A stretch of 64,000 nucleotides of DNA from Arctopsyche grandis (lineage: Eukaryota > Arthropoda > Insecta > Trichoptera > Hydropsychidae), in NCBI RefSeq assembly GCF_051622035.1, contig NC_135356.1, positions 29,612,290 through 29,676,289 on the forward strand, read 5' to 3'. The notes below the pieces were generated by a model. The model was not told the DNA's origin, searched no databases, and saw nothing but the letters and a program-made list of their open reading frames with translations. The stretch's first letter is position 1. Every line of letters starts with the position of its first letter. A program made the position numbers and the translations under genes. Shown in pieces: positions 56,255-64,000 of this stretch.

Positions 56255-59158
56255 TTAATTATCATTGGTCGGTGGGTTGAAAAAATCCCAGTGATGGTGG
56301 TGGACCGTTCTTCCGTCTCCAACACCGATCAGAATCAATCCAGCTATCATGACCAGGACTATGACTAGTGCCATCTGCATGTCTTTCTTGTTCTCTCCGC
56401 TACCGAATTGTGAGGTTATGTACGACATTATGTATCGGGCTGTCCTGCCAACAGAGTTTTGGCAGGCTCGGAACAACTGCGAGGACAGTTCAGCTACTGA
56501 AGGTTCCGTGGAACGAGCTGGAGCTCTCCTCGGAGCTGGTCTGTACTCTTCGTCGGAGCTGGAGACGACTTCTCGCTTGTGCTTTCTTCTGCGCGAAGAA
56601 GGTAGAGGAGGGTCGCCTTCTGAAAAGTCTGGGGGAGGTCTATCTGGTGGAGATCTCAATCGGTAAAACGAGTTTGGCGGAATGGAGTATTCCGGATAAT
56701 AAGCCAGTGGGTACACGTTTGGCGGTAGGTGAGGCAGAGGAGGTCGTTCTGGTGCCTCACCGTAAAATTCCACATTTGGTCCAAGTTCGAAGATTACTTC
56801 TTGGGCAGCTGCTGGTATTGCGAAAGGTTGTTGGATGTTTGAAGGAACTTGTGGCTCGGGAGGGTTTGAAGGAGTTTGGGGCTCAGGTAGATTTGCAGGA
56901 GGCGGTGGAGGTTCGGGGGTGAACACGGCTGGTGGAGGTTGAGGTTGAGGAGCACTCACAGGTGGTAGAGATTTTAATGTACAAACTGATTCTGGTGCAG
57001 GTGGTGGTGGGATTTCAGGAGCTCTCTGTGGAGCTTCAGCTACGGAATCGGTTTGGGTTTCTTGTGTGACGTCAGATTTCGTTTGGGTTTCAGCTGGAGT
57101 TTGCGTCGACATGGGAGCAGAAGGTGGAGCCATTTGTGCGAATTTTTGTAATATTTCGTCGAATATTCCAGGAGCGAGTTCTATTCCTCTCACAATGATG
57201 TTGCCAGATTTAGAATTGATGTCGGTGACTTGCAACGATAGTCCTTCGATCTCTGATACCAAAATTCTCGACGCTTGCAACTCGGCCACGTTCAATCGTT
57301 CGACATCTAAATCGGAAACTTGCATTCGTTGGGTTTTGACGACTTCCAATTCTGGACTCGGAAGCACCATCTGCTGCTTGGGAGCTTCTGGCACTACCTG
57401 CTGTGGGGGAACATCTCGTATTATTTCCCGTGGAGGAGGTTCTTGCACTATCTCCTGTTGAAGAGCTTCTAGCTCTATTTGCTGCTGAGGGGCTTCTAAA
57501 ACTCTCTGCTGAAGGGAAGGTTCTAGCACTCTCTGCTGCTGGGGAGGTTCTAGCACTATCTGCTGGTGGGAAGGTTCTAGCACTATCTGCTGGTGGGAAG
57601 GTTCTAGTACTATCTGCTGCTGGGAAGGTTCTTGCACTCGCTGCTGTTGGTAGGATTCTGGCACTATTTGTCTCTCGATCGCACATTCTGAAATTCTATT
57701 CTCAACATCCATTGATGGTAGTACTGGGTATTGGGCGTTGAGCGCTTCCCACATTTCTGATGGTTTTTCTTTCGGGACTGGTTCTGGGTGGATTGGATAT
57801 TTTTGAGAGCTGATAGTTTTGGATTCATAAGAGTCTGGGTGGATTGGTTTCTGAGAGCTGATGGTTTTAGATTCATAAGAATCTGGGTCGTCTATCGGCA
57901 TGACTATCAAAGATGCTTCTGTCACCATTACGTTACGCTCATTTATTCTCGTCGGACTAGATACTCTTCGTTCGACTAATATCGCAGTGGGTGACATTCT
58001 ATCCAGAGGTGTTTTGGGTCGGTCTATTGGTGTTTTAGGTCTTTCCGCAGGAGTTATAGGTCTGCTCGTTCTCGAACTGGGTCTGGAAGATTCCCTAAAG
58101 CGTTGAAGTCCTCTGTACAGAATTTCAGCATCAATTGAATTTTCTTCAACATCAATGTCGTCGGTTTGGAATTCGTTTTGTGGTGTTGTGATTATTTTAT
58201 CGTTATCGATGAATGGTTCTTCCATTCCTATTGTATAATCGAAATCGTCAGGCAGAGGATCTGTCTGCGTTGATACTTCAATTTCGATGATTTCTTCTTG
58301 ATCATAATCGTCGATTGGCGCTCGCCTGTCATATTCTTTCATGTTGTAATCATGTGTGAGTATATTATCGTTGAAATCTTCAATCGGTACTCTATAGTCG
58401 AAGTCTTCATTTGGTACTCTGTCATTGAAGTCTTCAAGGCTTCCGTTGTTAAGAGGCATTTCAACTTCTACCGTTAAATCTTCGAAATTCATATCATCAT
58501 CCCTTCTATCTGAAGGATCTTTACTTCTTTTGGGACCTCTAGGAGGTCTTGGAGGAGGTGGCAATGGTCTATCTTTCATTTTACTGATGACCTCACCAGA
58601 TTTGAGACCTTTGTGTGGGTCAAACTCTTCATCGTCAATTTCAACATACTGGGTAGTGTCTGAATTGGAAGTTTCTTGAGGAATACTTTTCAAATCAGTG
58701 AGACTAGTCGTGGACTTTTTTCTTGGAGGTCTTGAAGGTCCAAGAGTGCTGTAGTTTCTCGAAGGTCTTTTGGGTGGTGTGGATTCTTTGATGGCTCGCG
58801 GAACTGTGAAGAATTGTCTGTCAGAACTCAGACTCTTCAAAGATCGGTTCCTGCGAACTGGAGCTGGTGGTCTCGGAGGCGGTTCATTCTTCTTTTGCGA
58901 GACGACTTTGTCCACTATGGCATATCCTGGATCATCAGGGCCGTCATCCAGATTCCATTCTATGTCGACTGTGGGCAAATGGTTGTGAGAGTCCAAGGTG
59001 AGGGAATCAGCACCTCGAGATGTCCTGTCATCGTCACAAGCAGACGTAGCTCTGGAGCCACGCGATCTCGAACGCATCCTCCTTGGAGCCACCGGGGACT
59101 CTTCTGGCAAATCGGACTCCATGTTCGGCATGACGTATTCCATGCGATGAACGATAAT
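56255..59158 (-). CDS. Large proline-rich, tail-anchored repeat protein: last coding exon
   Basis: Acceptor tttttattttaag|ATTATCG opens this exon in phase 0, so IIVHR precedes the first ATG (59143). That ATG is therefore internal, and the exon adds 967 residues. It is acidic and proline-rich with SH3-ligand-like runs (PLPPPPRPPRGPKR, EPPPRPPAPVRR). A duplicated PDSYESKTISSQK follows, then a QQIVLEPSH-type repeat block, then a more ordered stretch (LQVTDINSKSGNIIVRGIEL). Residues about 925-945 form a single hydrophobic segment (MALVIVLVMIAGLILIGVG) followed by a short His-rich tail ending FNPPTNDN. A lone C-terminal membrane segment with no signal peptide in view suggests a tail-anchored protein with its bulk in the cytosol, probably a scaffold on the ER or nuclear envelope. 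That role is inferred. I do not recognise a named family. Confidence 0.88.
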   Translation of the reverse strand: MIVHRMEYVMPNMESDLPEESPVAPRRMRSRSRGSRATSACDDDRTSRGADSLTLDSHNHLPTVDIEWNLDDGPDDPGYAIVDKVVSQKKNEPPPRPPAPVRRNRSLKSLSSDRQFFTVPRAIKESTPPKRPSRNYSTLGPSRPPRKKSTTSLTDLKSIPQETSNSDTTQYVEIDDEEFDPHKGLKSGEVISKMKDRPLPPPPRPPRGPKRSKDPSDRRDDDMNFEDLTVEVEMPLNNGSLEDFNDRVPNEDFDYRVPIEDFNDNILTHDYNMKEYDRRAPIDDYDQEEIIEIEVSTQTDPLPDDFDYTIGMEEPFIDNDKIITTPQNEFQTDDIDVEENSIDAEILYRGLQRFRESSRPSSRTSRPITPAERPKTPIDRPKTPLDRMSPTAILVERRVSSPTRINERNVMVTEASLIVMPIDDPDSYESKTISSQKPIHPDSYESKTISSQKYPIHPEPVPKEKPSEMWEALNAQYPVLPSMDVENRISECAIERQIVPESYQQQRVQEPSQQQIVLEPSHQQIVLEPSHQQIVLEPPQQQRVLEPSLQQRVLEAPQQQIELEALQQEIVQEPPPREIIRDVPPQQVVPEAPKQQMVLPSPELEVVKTQRMQVSDLDVERLNVAELQASRILVSEIEGLSLQVTDINSKSGNIIVRGIELAPGIFDEILQKFAQMAPPSAPMSTQTPAETQTKSDVTQETQTDSVAEAPQRAPEIPPPPAPESVCTLKSLPPVSAPQPQPPPAVFTPEPPPPPANLPEPQTPSNPPEPQVPSNIQQPFAIPAAAQEVIFELGPNVEFYGEAPERPPLPHLPPNVYPLAYYPEYSIPPNSFYRLRSPPDRPPPDFSEGDPPLPSSRRRKHKREVVSSSDEEYRPAPRRAPARSTEPSVAELSSQLFRACQNSVGRTARYIMSYITSQFGSGENKKDMQMALVIVLVMIAGLILIGVGDGRTVHHHHWDFFNPPTNDN
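57355..57660 (-). repeat. Coding repeat, about 10 residues per unit (QQ-VLEPS type)
   Basis: Inside the last exon the protein reads repeated blocks such as EPSHQQIVLE and EPPQQQRVLE. They are near-identical in the middle and decay toward the C-terminal side. At DNA level it is a 30-bp coding minisatellite that keeps the frame. Confidence 0.85.
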
Positions 59159-60536
59159 CTTAAAATAAAAAAAATTTCGTGCATTTGTTAAAGCAGGTGA
59201 AAAATTTTATGGCAAAAGAAAGAGATATGTATTTCACAAGCGATTCGCTTTCGCCGCCGCTTCATTATGAAATGCAAATGTTTCCGTTTGTGAAATGTAT
59301 TAATTTGCACAAATTTCAATGCAACTCATTCAGCGTGTACAATTTCGTTTACACTATTTTTGTATTCTAATATTTTTTCATAGATCTCATAATATAATAC
59401 CGTTACACTTACTTGCAAACCTCGTAGTAAAAAAAATCATATCAAACATTAATATTGGATCACTTTGAGCACGCCTTTTCACAAGTTAAAGTAAAAATTT
59501 ACATACGGGTGAATTTAAAGATAATATTGTTTTTGATTATAAATCATAGTCGATCCGATTAGCGTGAAACTTACGAGAATCAAGAATGCTGTCGCATTCG
59601 TTCAATGTTTTTTAACATTGTAAGGACGTGAAATATTTTCTTTATTTTTATTAAATTATTTCTTATATTATATTATTACAATATAATCATATATTATATT
59701 ATTACATATATTATATTATTACGATATAATCCAACGCAAGGTCTTTAATAATATTACTGTAACTTTTGCTGTCCATAACATGACGTTAAAAATTACTTTT
59801 ATCGTCTAAAGAATATAAATTTCCATTAATATAAAATATATACGTATTCTATAAATAAATTAATAATATCAACAGCTGACGTATTTTATATTAAAATTTT
59901 ATTAATGTAAATATTTCAAAACACGAACTCAAAACTTACAAAAACTAAAAGTCAAATTCTACCGACCGCTATACGCACGAACAATGTTGTATTTCTCGAT
60001 CAAAATGCAATGCGAAACTGAAACGAAATGTAATTGGCCATCGCGGGTGCATCAATTAAACAAACTATCTTTGTTCGGTTTCTTTAAGCCTGATATTTAA
60101 TGAAAATTTACCTACATACAAACTTTTAATGGCATAAATTGTGAAACTTTATCAATTAATCAACATTCAGTACTAGCATTAAAAAAATGTGTGAGTTTTT
60201 TGTGTCTTTCTAATGGTCAAGGGGATAAATATGAAGCTTTATAAAACTTCTAAATTGTTTTTATACAGAATTTGTAGATCATTACATTATATAAATGCTC
60301 AACAAAACAAGGTAGCTCATCACCAAGTATTAATTTCGATTTGATTTTTAAAATTATTTGTTTTATAAACAAATGAATAATTAATAATAAGCAGAGAACA
60401 TTTTCAATAATGTGTAGTTGAAAACAAAATAAATAATGTCTATAGTAATTTTAAATGATGCTTAAAATGAGCATATATTTTGTACATATGTACAAATTTT
60501 CTGTAATTATAAGAATATGAAAACTATAATTCTCAC
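59159..60536 (-). other. Intron of the proline-rich gene
   Basis: Donor GAG|gtgaga at 60536 and acceptor ...attttaag at 59160-59159. Joining gives MIDDE-IIVHRMEYVMP with no frame change. It contains an M1-family element (59545-60050). Confidence 0.85.
59545..60050 (+). mobile_element. M1-family element, full-length copy inside the intron
   Basis: It starts near 'gaatgctgtcgcattcgttc', has GTCTTTAATAATATTACTGT and 'ttttgctgtccataacatga', and ends 'taattggccatcgcgggtgc'. It is opposite in orientation to the host gene. Confidence 0.75.
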
Positions 60537-62679
60537 CTCATCGTCTATCATTCTATCGTTTTGGTCCGTTGGCTTCATCCACTTGTCGTCCTCGTACGGT
60601 TCGTTGAAAAGCGATCCGTTTTCCGAATAGTTGAAGTCTTTGTTTGAAGTCTTCTTGCGCCTCTTGGGAATCGTGGGGATATCTCTAGTTTGCTCCATTT
60701 CGTTTTCGTACTCGTTCAAATTCTGCAACATCTCGGGTTCTTTGAAGTTGTTTCCGGAGAATAAGCTTTTTCTCGGCGCCTCACTCTTTTCAACTTCTTG
60801 TTTGACCACTGGCGGCTCTTGGAACATTGCTGGAGCTGGAATATTTTGACCCTCTGAAAAAGAAGAGTCGTTCTCTTGGTCTTTGTTTTCGAGCACTTTC
60901 TGTTTTCTACTCCTAGATGGTCTCACAGGTGGGAAGGTGTAGTAACCGTCATCGTGGTCGATCTCGTGTGAATGGTCCACTTCTTCGTTCAGTTCTGTCT
61001 GGTCTATGTTGTCATCGAAGCTTTCTTCGTTTTGGTTTTGATCGTACATGTTATTTCTATCTGTGACGCCGTCTAGTTGATTCAAAGCATTTACTGGTGA
61101 TCTGAAAGCATCTCTTATTTCATCGCTTAAATATTTTCCTACTTCTATGTTGTCTTGTGAAATTCCCTTTTGACGCAGGAAGAATTCATCATTATCTATC
61201 TCTTCAAGGACTCCTCTGCGATGATGTCCTGTTGAAGCGGCTGAAGATTCGTCGTCGTTTTCTATTGTGTTGCCGAATTCTTCATTATTTTGTTCATTTC
61301 CTGTTATATAGAAAGGTAAAGATCCTCTGTGTTCCAATCTTTGAGCAGAACTTCTTTCCATAGCGTTCCAAAGCTCGGCGTTTTCTAGTTTGACTTTTTC
61401 CACGCCTGTCAGTTTTTCTCTTTGATATTCTTCTTGCATTTGATTATAGTCTTTGTCGACTTGGGCCAGTTTCGATTCGAAGTCGTTATCTTTGTCTGTC
61501 GGATAGTCTTTTGGTAGGCCGTAATGACGTGGCTCTTCCGATGACATATTGCTAGACATGTCTTCCCAATGTGACGTGCTCATCACAGCCTGTCGATCTT
61601 TTGTCACTCGCGGTACAGTCGCAAAACCCGGGGGTGGAGTACCGGGTCGTTCAGTTTTGGTGCTTTTCCCGCCCTTTTTATCTTTTTTGAACCTTGAAAA
61701 CCGTGGATAGGTCCTGAAGTCAAAATCAATCATGCGTTTTTTAGATCCGGAGGTCGAATCTGTCGATTGGTCCGTCTTTTCTTTGGTAGTGTTCTCTTTG
61801 TTGCGACTGAACGCCGCTGAAAAATTGATTTTGGGCCTGTCAGGAAGCTTGAACTTGGATTTGTCGGGCATAGTAAACTTGGGCCTATCGGGCAGAGTGA
61901 ACTTGGTCTTTTCGAGGAATTTAGGCCTGTCCGGCATGCGAAACTTGGGCCTTTCGGGCAGGTTGATCTTGGGACGTTCGGGCATGTTGAATTTAGGGCG
62001 ATCGGGAAGATTGAACTTGGGGCGATCCGGGAAGTTGAATTTAGGCCTCTCGGGCATGTTGAATTTAGGCCTTTCTGGCATGTTAAATTTGGGTCTTTCC
62101 GGCATGTTGAATTTAGGCCTTTCCGGCATGTTGAACTTGGGTCGCTCGGGCATGTTGAATTGAGGTTTTTTAATGGTTTTTAATTTGGTTTTGAGGCGTC
62201 CCGTTTGGGTTTTGAGTTTCTGATGCAACTTTGAAGCTTCCTCGCCTACCATGCTCCTTTTTCTGTTCTCGCGCTTCAATGGTAGATTCTCCAGAGCTGA
62301 CGATTCCACCTGGCTGGTGCTGACCTCGCAGTCTGTTCTGGATTCGGTGGTAGTTGGTGTGTTGACGAAGTACCTGTCCTCGAGTTGTTTCTGGAGAGCC
62401 ATGCTGGATGATGGTGGCTCAGTGTCATCTCCTTCGAACTCCATATTCGTGTGGTCGTCTTCTGTCGAGGGCCTTAGCATGTGCCTCTCGTGAGAGGTGG
62501 TGCTGGAGGCATCATCATCTGCCTTGGGAGCCAGCTCAGGCTCCGAGACGAAGACGGAAGGGGGTGGCGGGGTAGTGGAGGGCGCGGGGGGCACCATGGG
62601 TTCTGGGGGCTTCGGAGGCTCCGAAGCCCCTAAAGCCTTCTCCGAAATCGGCTTGCCGATCGGTTCGTATTCATGATCA
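60537..62679 (-). CDS. Large proline-rich repeat protein: penultimate coding exon (5' exons outside window)
   Basis: Acceptor gatgctttcag|TGATC opens the exon with one base completing the previous codon, then DHEYEPIGKPISEKALGASE. The frame runs unbroken through the ATG at 62597 (which is therefore not the start) to MIDDE at donor GAG|gtgaga, 714 residues. After a Pro/Ser-rich acidic head comes a basic stretch (KLHQKLKTQTGRLKTKLKTI), then about 16 tandem eight-residue units of the KFNMPERP type. The rest is charged, with FDFRTYPRFSRFKKDKKGG, a likely helical stretch (VDKDYNQMQEEYQREK), acidic patches and basic KRRKK motifs. Most of it should be disordered. It joins in frame to the exon at 59158. 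The gene's true start and 5' part lie beyond 64000, since no convincing further exon is seen at 62680-64000. Confidence 0.88.
61780..62165 (-). repeat. Coding minisatellite: 24-bp unit, eight-residue KFNMPERP repeats
   Basis: About 16 units. The first six or so are almost perfect RPKFNMPE. Later ones drift to RPKFNFPD, RPKINLPE, TKFTLPD and KSKFKLPD. The alternating Arg/Lys, Phe and Pro-Glu pattern suggests an extended, charged, Phe-studded segment. No insertion breaks the frame. Confidence 0.92.
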
Positions 62680-62795
62680 CTGAAAGCATCAATAAAAATG
62701 TTAATTCATGCCCAATCGGGAAATATTCCATTCAGTTCAAAAGAATTTTAGACCGCATTCGTCAGATTTGCCAATGGTACAAAAAGCACTCATCC

Positions 62796-62925
62796 GCGCA
62801 GAGATTTGTCGGCAGACATATTTATCTGAAATAGCGGTTTCTCACTTGTCTGCCAAAAGTTTATTTAGCTATATGATAGTCAGAAATCCCTCAAGAGACT
62901 TGTCTGCAGACAAATCTGTGCATGC
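62796..62925. mobile_element. Small inverted-repeat element next to the exon
   Basis: GCAGAGATTTGTCGGCAGAC (from 62798) is mirrored by GTCTGCAGACAAATCTGTGC at 62902-62921. CTTGTCTGCCAAAAG lies between. It is about 130 bp and has no ORF. Confidence 0.55.
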
Positions 62926-62945
62926 ATGGCCAGCTTTAGTCATAC

Positions 62946-63700
62946 TATCTGATTAATACAGTATTTTAAGGTACACATGTTCAATCGATGTTGTTGATTC
63001 ATAGTTATGTAGCCATTTAGGGTATTTTTGTAATTTATCTATAAATTAAAAATACACATGTATCAAATTCAAATACCCTCACTGTCTACATATGTACATA
63101 CATACATAACGTGCAAAATAGTGAAAAGAAAACGTCACTGCATTGCTCATTTTATTATGCAGAGTTCGTGCCGATAATAGAATGACATTCTGTTTTAAAA
63201 AATTTTGACAAGTCTGACGATTTTTGTTTTAATGACAAAAAATCAATCGCATGCAGATATATTATATAAATAGCAGTATATGAAAAAAATTGAATGAAAT
63301 GCAATAATAATAAATAAAAATACATCAATTACATATTATATATGAAAATACAAATAAATGCAAATTGCAATAATAATAAGTTAGTCCAAAAACGATTTAA
63401 GTGGAATTATAAAGACGACCACACAGTACATATGTAAATCGATTCCCCAAACACTCATGTATAAATATCGCGGTATATTTTCGAATTAGATCAGATTTTT
63501 GGCAACGATAATTAACGAACGATCGCGGAAATGAGAGGCGAATAAAAGAAAAAAAATCAAAAGCGATGAAACGGGCAAAGAAAATGTTTATAGTACCTAC
63601 ATACATACATACATACGTATATACATATATTTGTATGTAAAAGAATTTCGCCAGTGATGTGGATAAATTTAAAAATTTGCACACACATACATTATAATAC
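62946..63700. other. AT-rich DNA, probably intron of the proline-rich gene
   Basis: No further exon could be recognised. The minus-strand frame at 63849-63397 is mostly AT-derived residues and simple repeats. CATACATACATACATACGTA lies near 63600. Confidence 0.4.
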
Positions 63701-63702
63701 AC

Positions 63703-63940
63703 TAGTGTTGTGCCCGTTGATTTCAACTGGTGGCTTCGGAAAGGAATTAATACTCGAATTAAAATAAAGTTAAATGTTATATATATGTAAATGTAGTGTA
63801 AGGTACATAATTTATAGGCGCGTATTAAAACGTGTACGCTCCCATGCATCTGACGCTGACGCCACCCATTCCAACTCGCTCAATATCAGGAGCACATGTC
63901 AGACGCACCACACCCCCTCTAATTCTCCTCGATCAGTGAG
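63703..63940 (-). mobile_element. Helitron-like 3' end, reverse orientation
   Basis: On the minus strand a hairpin (GTTGAAATCAAC) is followed by GGGCACAACACTAGTG, the same end as the elements at 5184-5553 and 6570-6892. The rest of the element is diverged or cut. Confidence 0.5.
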
Positions 63941-64000
63941 TCACGCCACATCCCTATGCATAGCGTATACTCCCGGTATTCTAAAATTTGTTGTTTTGAA
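63940..64000. repeat. Dispersed repeat matching 2312-2372
   Basis: 'gtcacgccacatccctatgc' and the following 40 bases repeat the right end of the 2150-2375 block. It is cut by the window edge. Confidence 0.65.

Noticed and set aside
56255..56330. C-terminal segment as a KASH domain (tail-anchor ending PPPT)
   Set aside because: The end reads FNPPTNDN and the tail past the membrane segment is too short and too different; the resemblance is superficial.
57066..57741. Open frames on both strands opposite or out of frame with the last exon of the proline-rich gene
   Set aside because: Shadows of a repetitive GC-richer coding exon; the 962-codon frame has splice support and sensible composition.
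59143..59145. ATG at 59143 as the start of a separate 962-residue gene
   Set aside because: The frame is open five codons further to a strong acceptor (tttttattttaag) and joins exactly in frame to the upstream exon's donor.
61732..62163. Plus-strand 143-codon frame with LGLSGMLN repeats
   Set aside because: Antisense shadow of the KFNMPERP array.
62595..62597. ATG at 62597 as the true start of the proline-rich protein
   Set aside because: The frame continues 27 codons upstream (DHEYEPIGKPISEK...) to a good acceptor, so the ATG is internal.
63397..63849. 150-codon minus-strand frame as the missing 5' exon of the proline-rich gene
   Set aside because: Residues are simple-repeat and AT-derived, unlike the acidic proline-rich exons, and no donor with the required phase is visible.

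Overview
This is eukaryotic, almost certainly insect, nuclear DNA. It is strongly AT-rich and full of short ACATACATATGTA-type simple repeats. Its genes are split by GT-AG introns, and a dense mix of decayed transposable elements fills most of the window. The order of insect cannot be settled from the sequence alone. There are no rRNA genes, convincing tRNA genes, CRISPR arrays or operons.

Only two protein-coding genes can be supported well, both on the minus strand. (1) At 27373-20838 lies a complete six-exon gene for a CRAL-TRIO (Sec14-like) lipid-binding protein of about 335 residues, of the clavesin / alpha-tocopherol-transfer-protein-like type. All five splice junctions keep the frame. 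(2) At 62679-56255 lie the last two coding exons, at least 1,681 residues, of a large low-complexity, proline-rich protein. It has an eight-residue KFNMPERP-type repeat block and ends in one hydrophobic segment, so it looks tail-anchored. Its 5' exons lie beyond position 64000. I could not name this protein. A possible first exon of a third gene (minus strand, 104-13) runs off the left end.

The rest is repeat territory. Non-LTR retrotransposon remnants fall into two groups. One is a Jockey/CR1-like group at about 380-650, 8890-9800, 15600-16400, 33498-34211, 37410-37950, 41446-41690, 43600-43652 and 53820-54310, with further 3' ends at 38485-38700 and 40045-40320. Several of these copies end in a shared stem-loop. 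The other is an RTE-like group at 12020-12480, 49625-50640 and 53440-53820. Helitron-like non-autonomous elements (TC/TATA-rich start, CTAGT end, 3' hairpin) are frequent and include a head-to-tail concatemer at 28645-29250. Inverted-repeat DNA elements include a hAT element at 14206-14849, two copies of a near-perfect foldback element with a 10-bp target duplication, a family of about 480 bp with five copies (one inside an intron of gene 2), and several single elements. A relic of hAT transposase coding sequence lies at 46727-47010. tRNA-derived SINEs are scattered throughout.

Tandem repeats include a 182-bp dimeric satellite-like array (18765-20062), a 13-bp GGAGTC-rich minisatellite (48190-48450) and four long TA tracts. 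Several locally GC-richer patches (8180-8440, 15030-15400, 31440-31960, 41850-42190, 49180-49440) are unexplained and could hold promoters or first exons.
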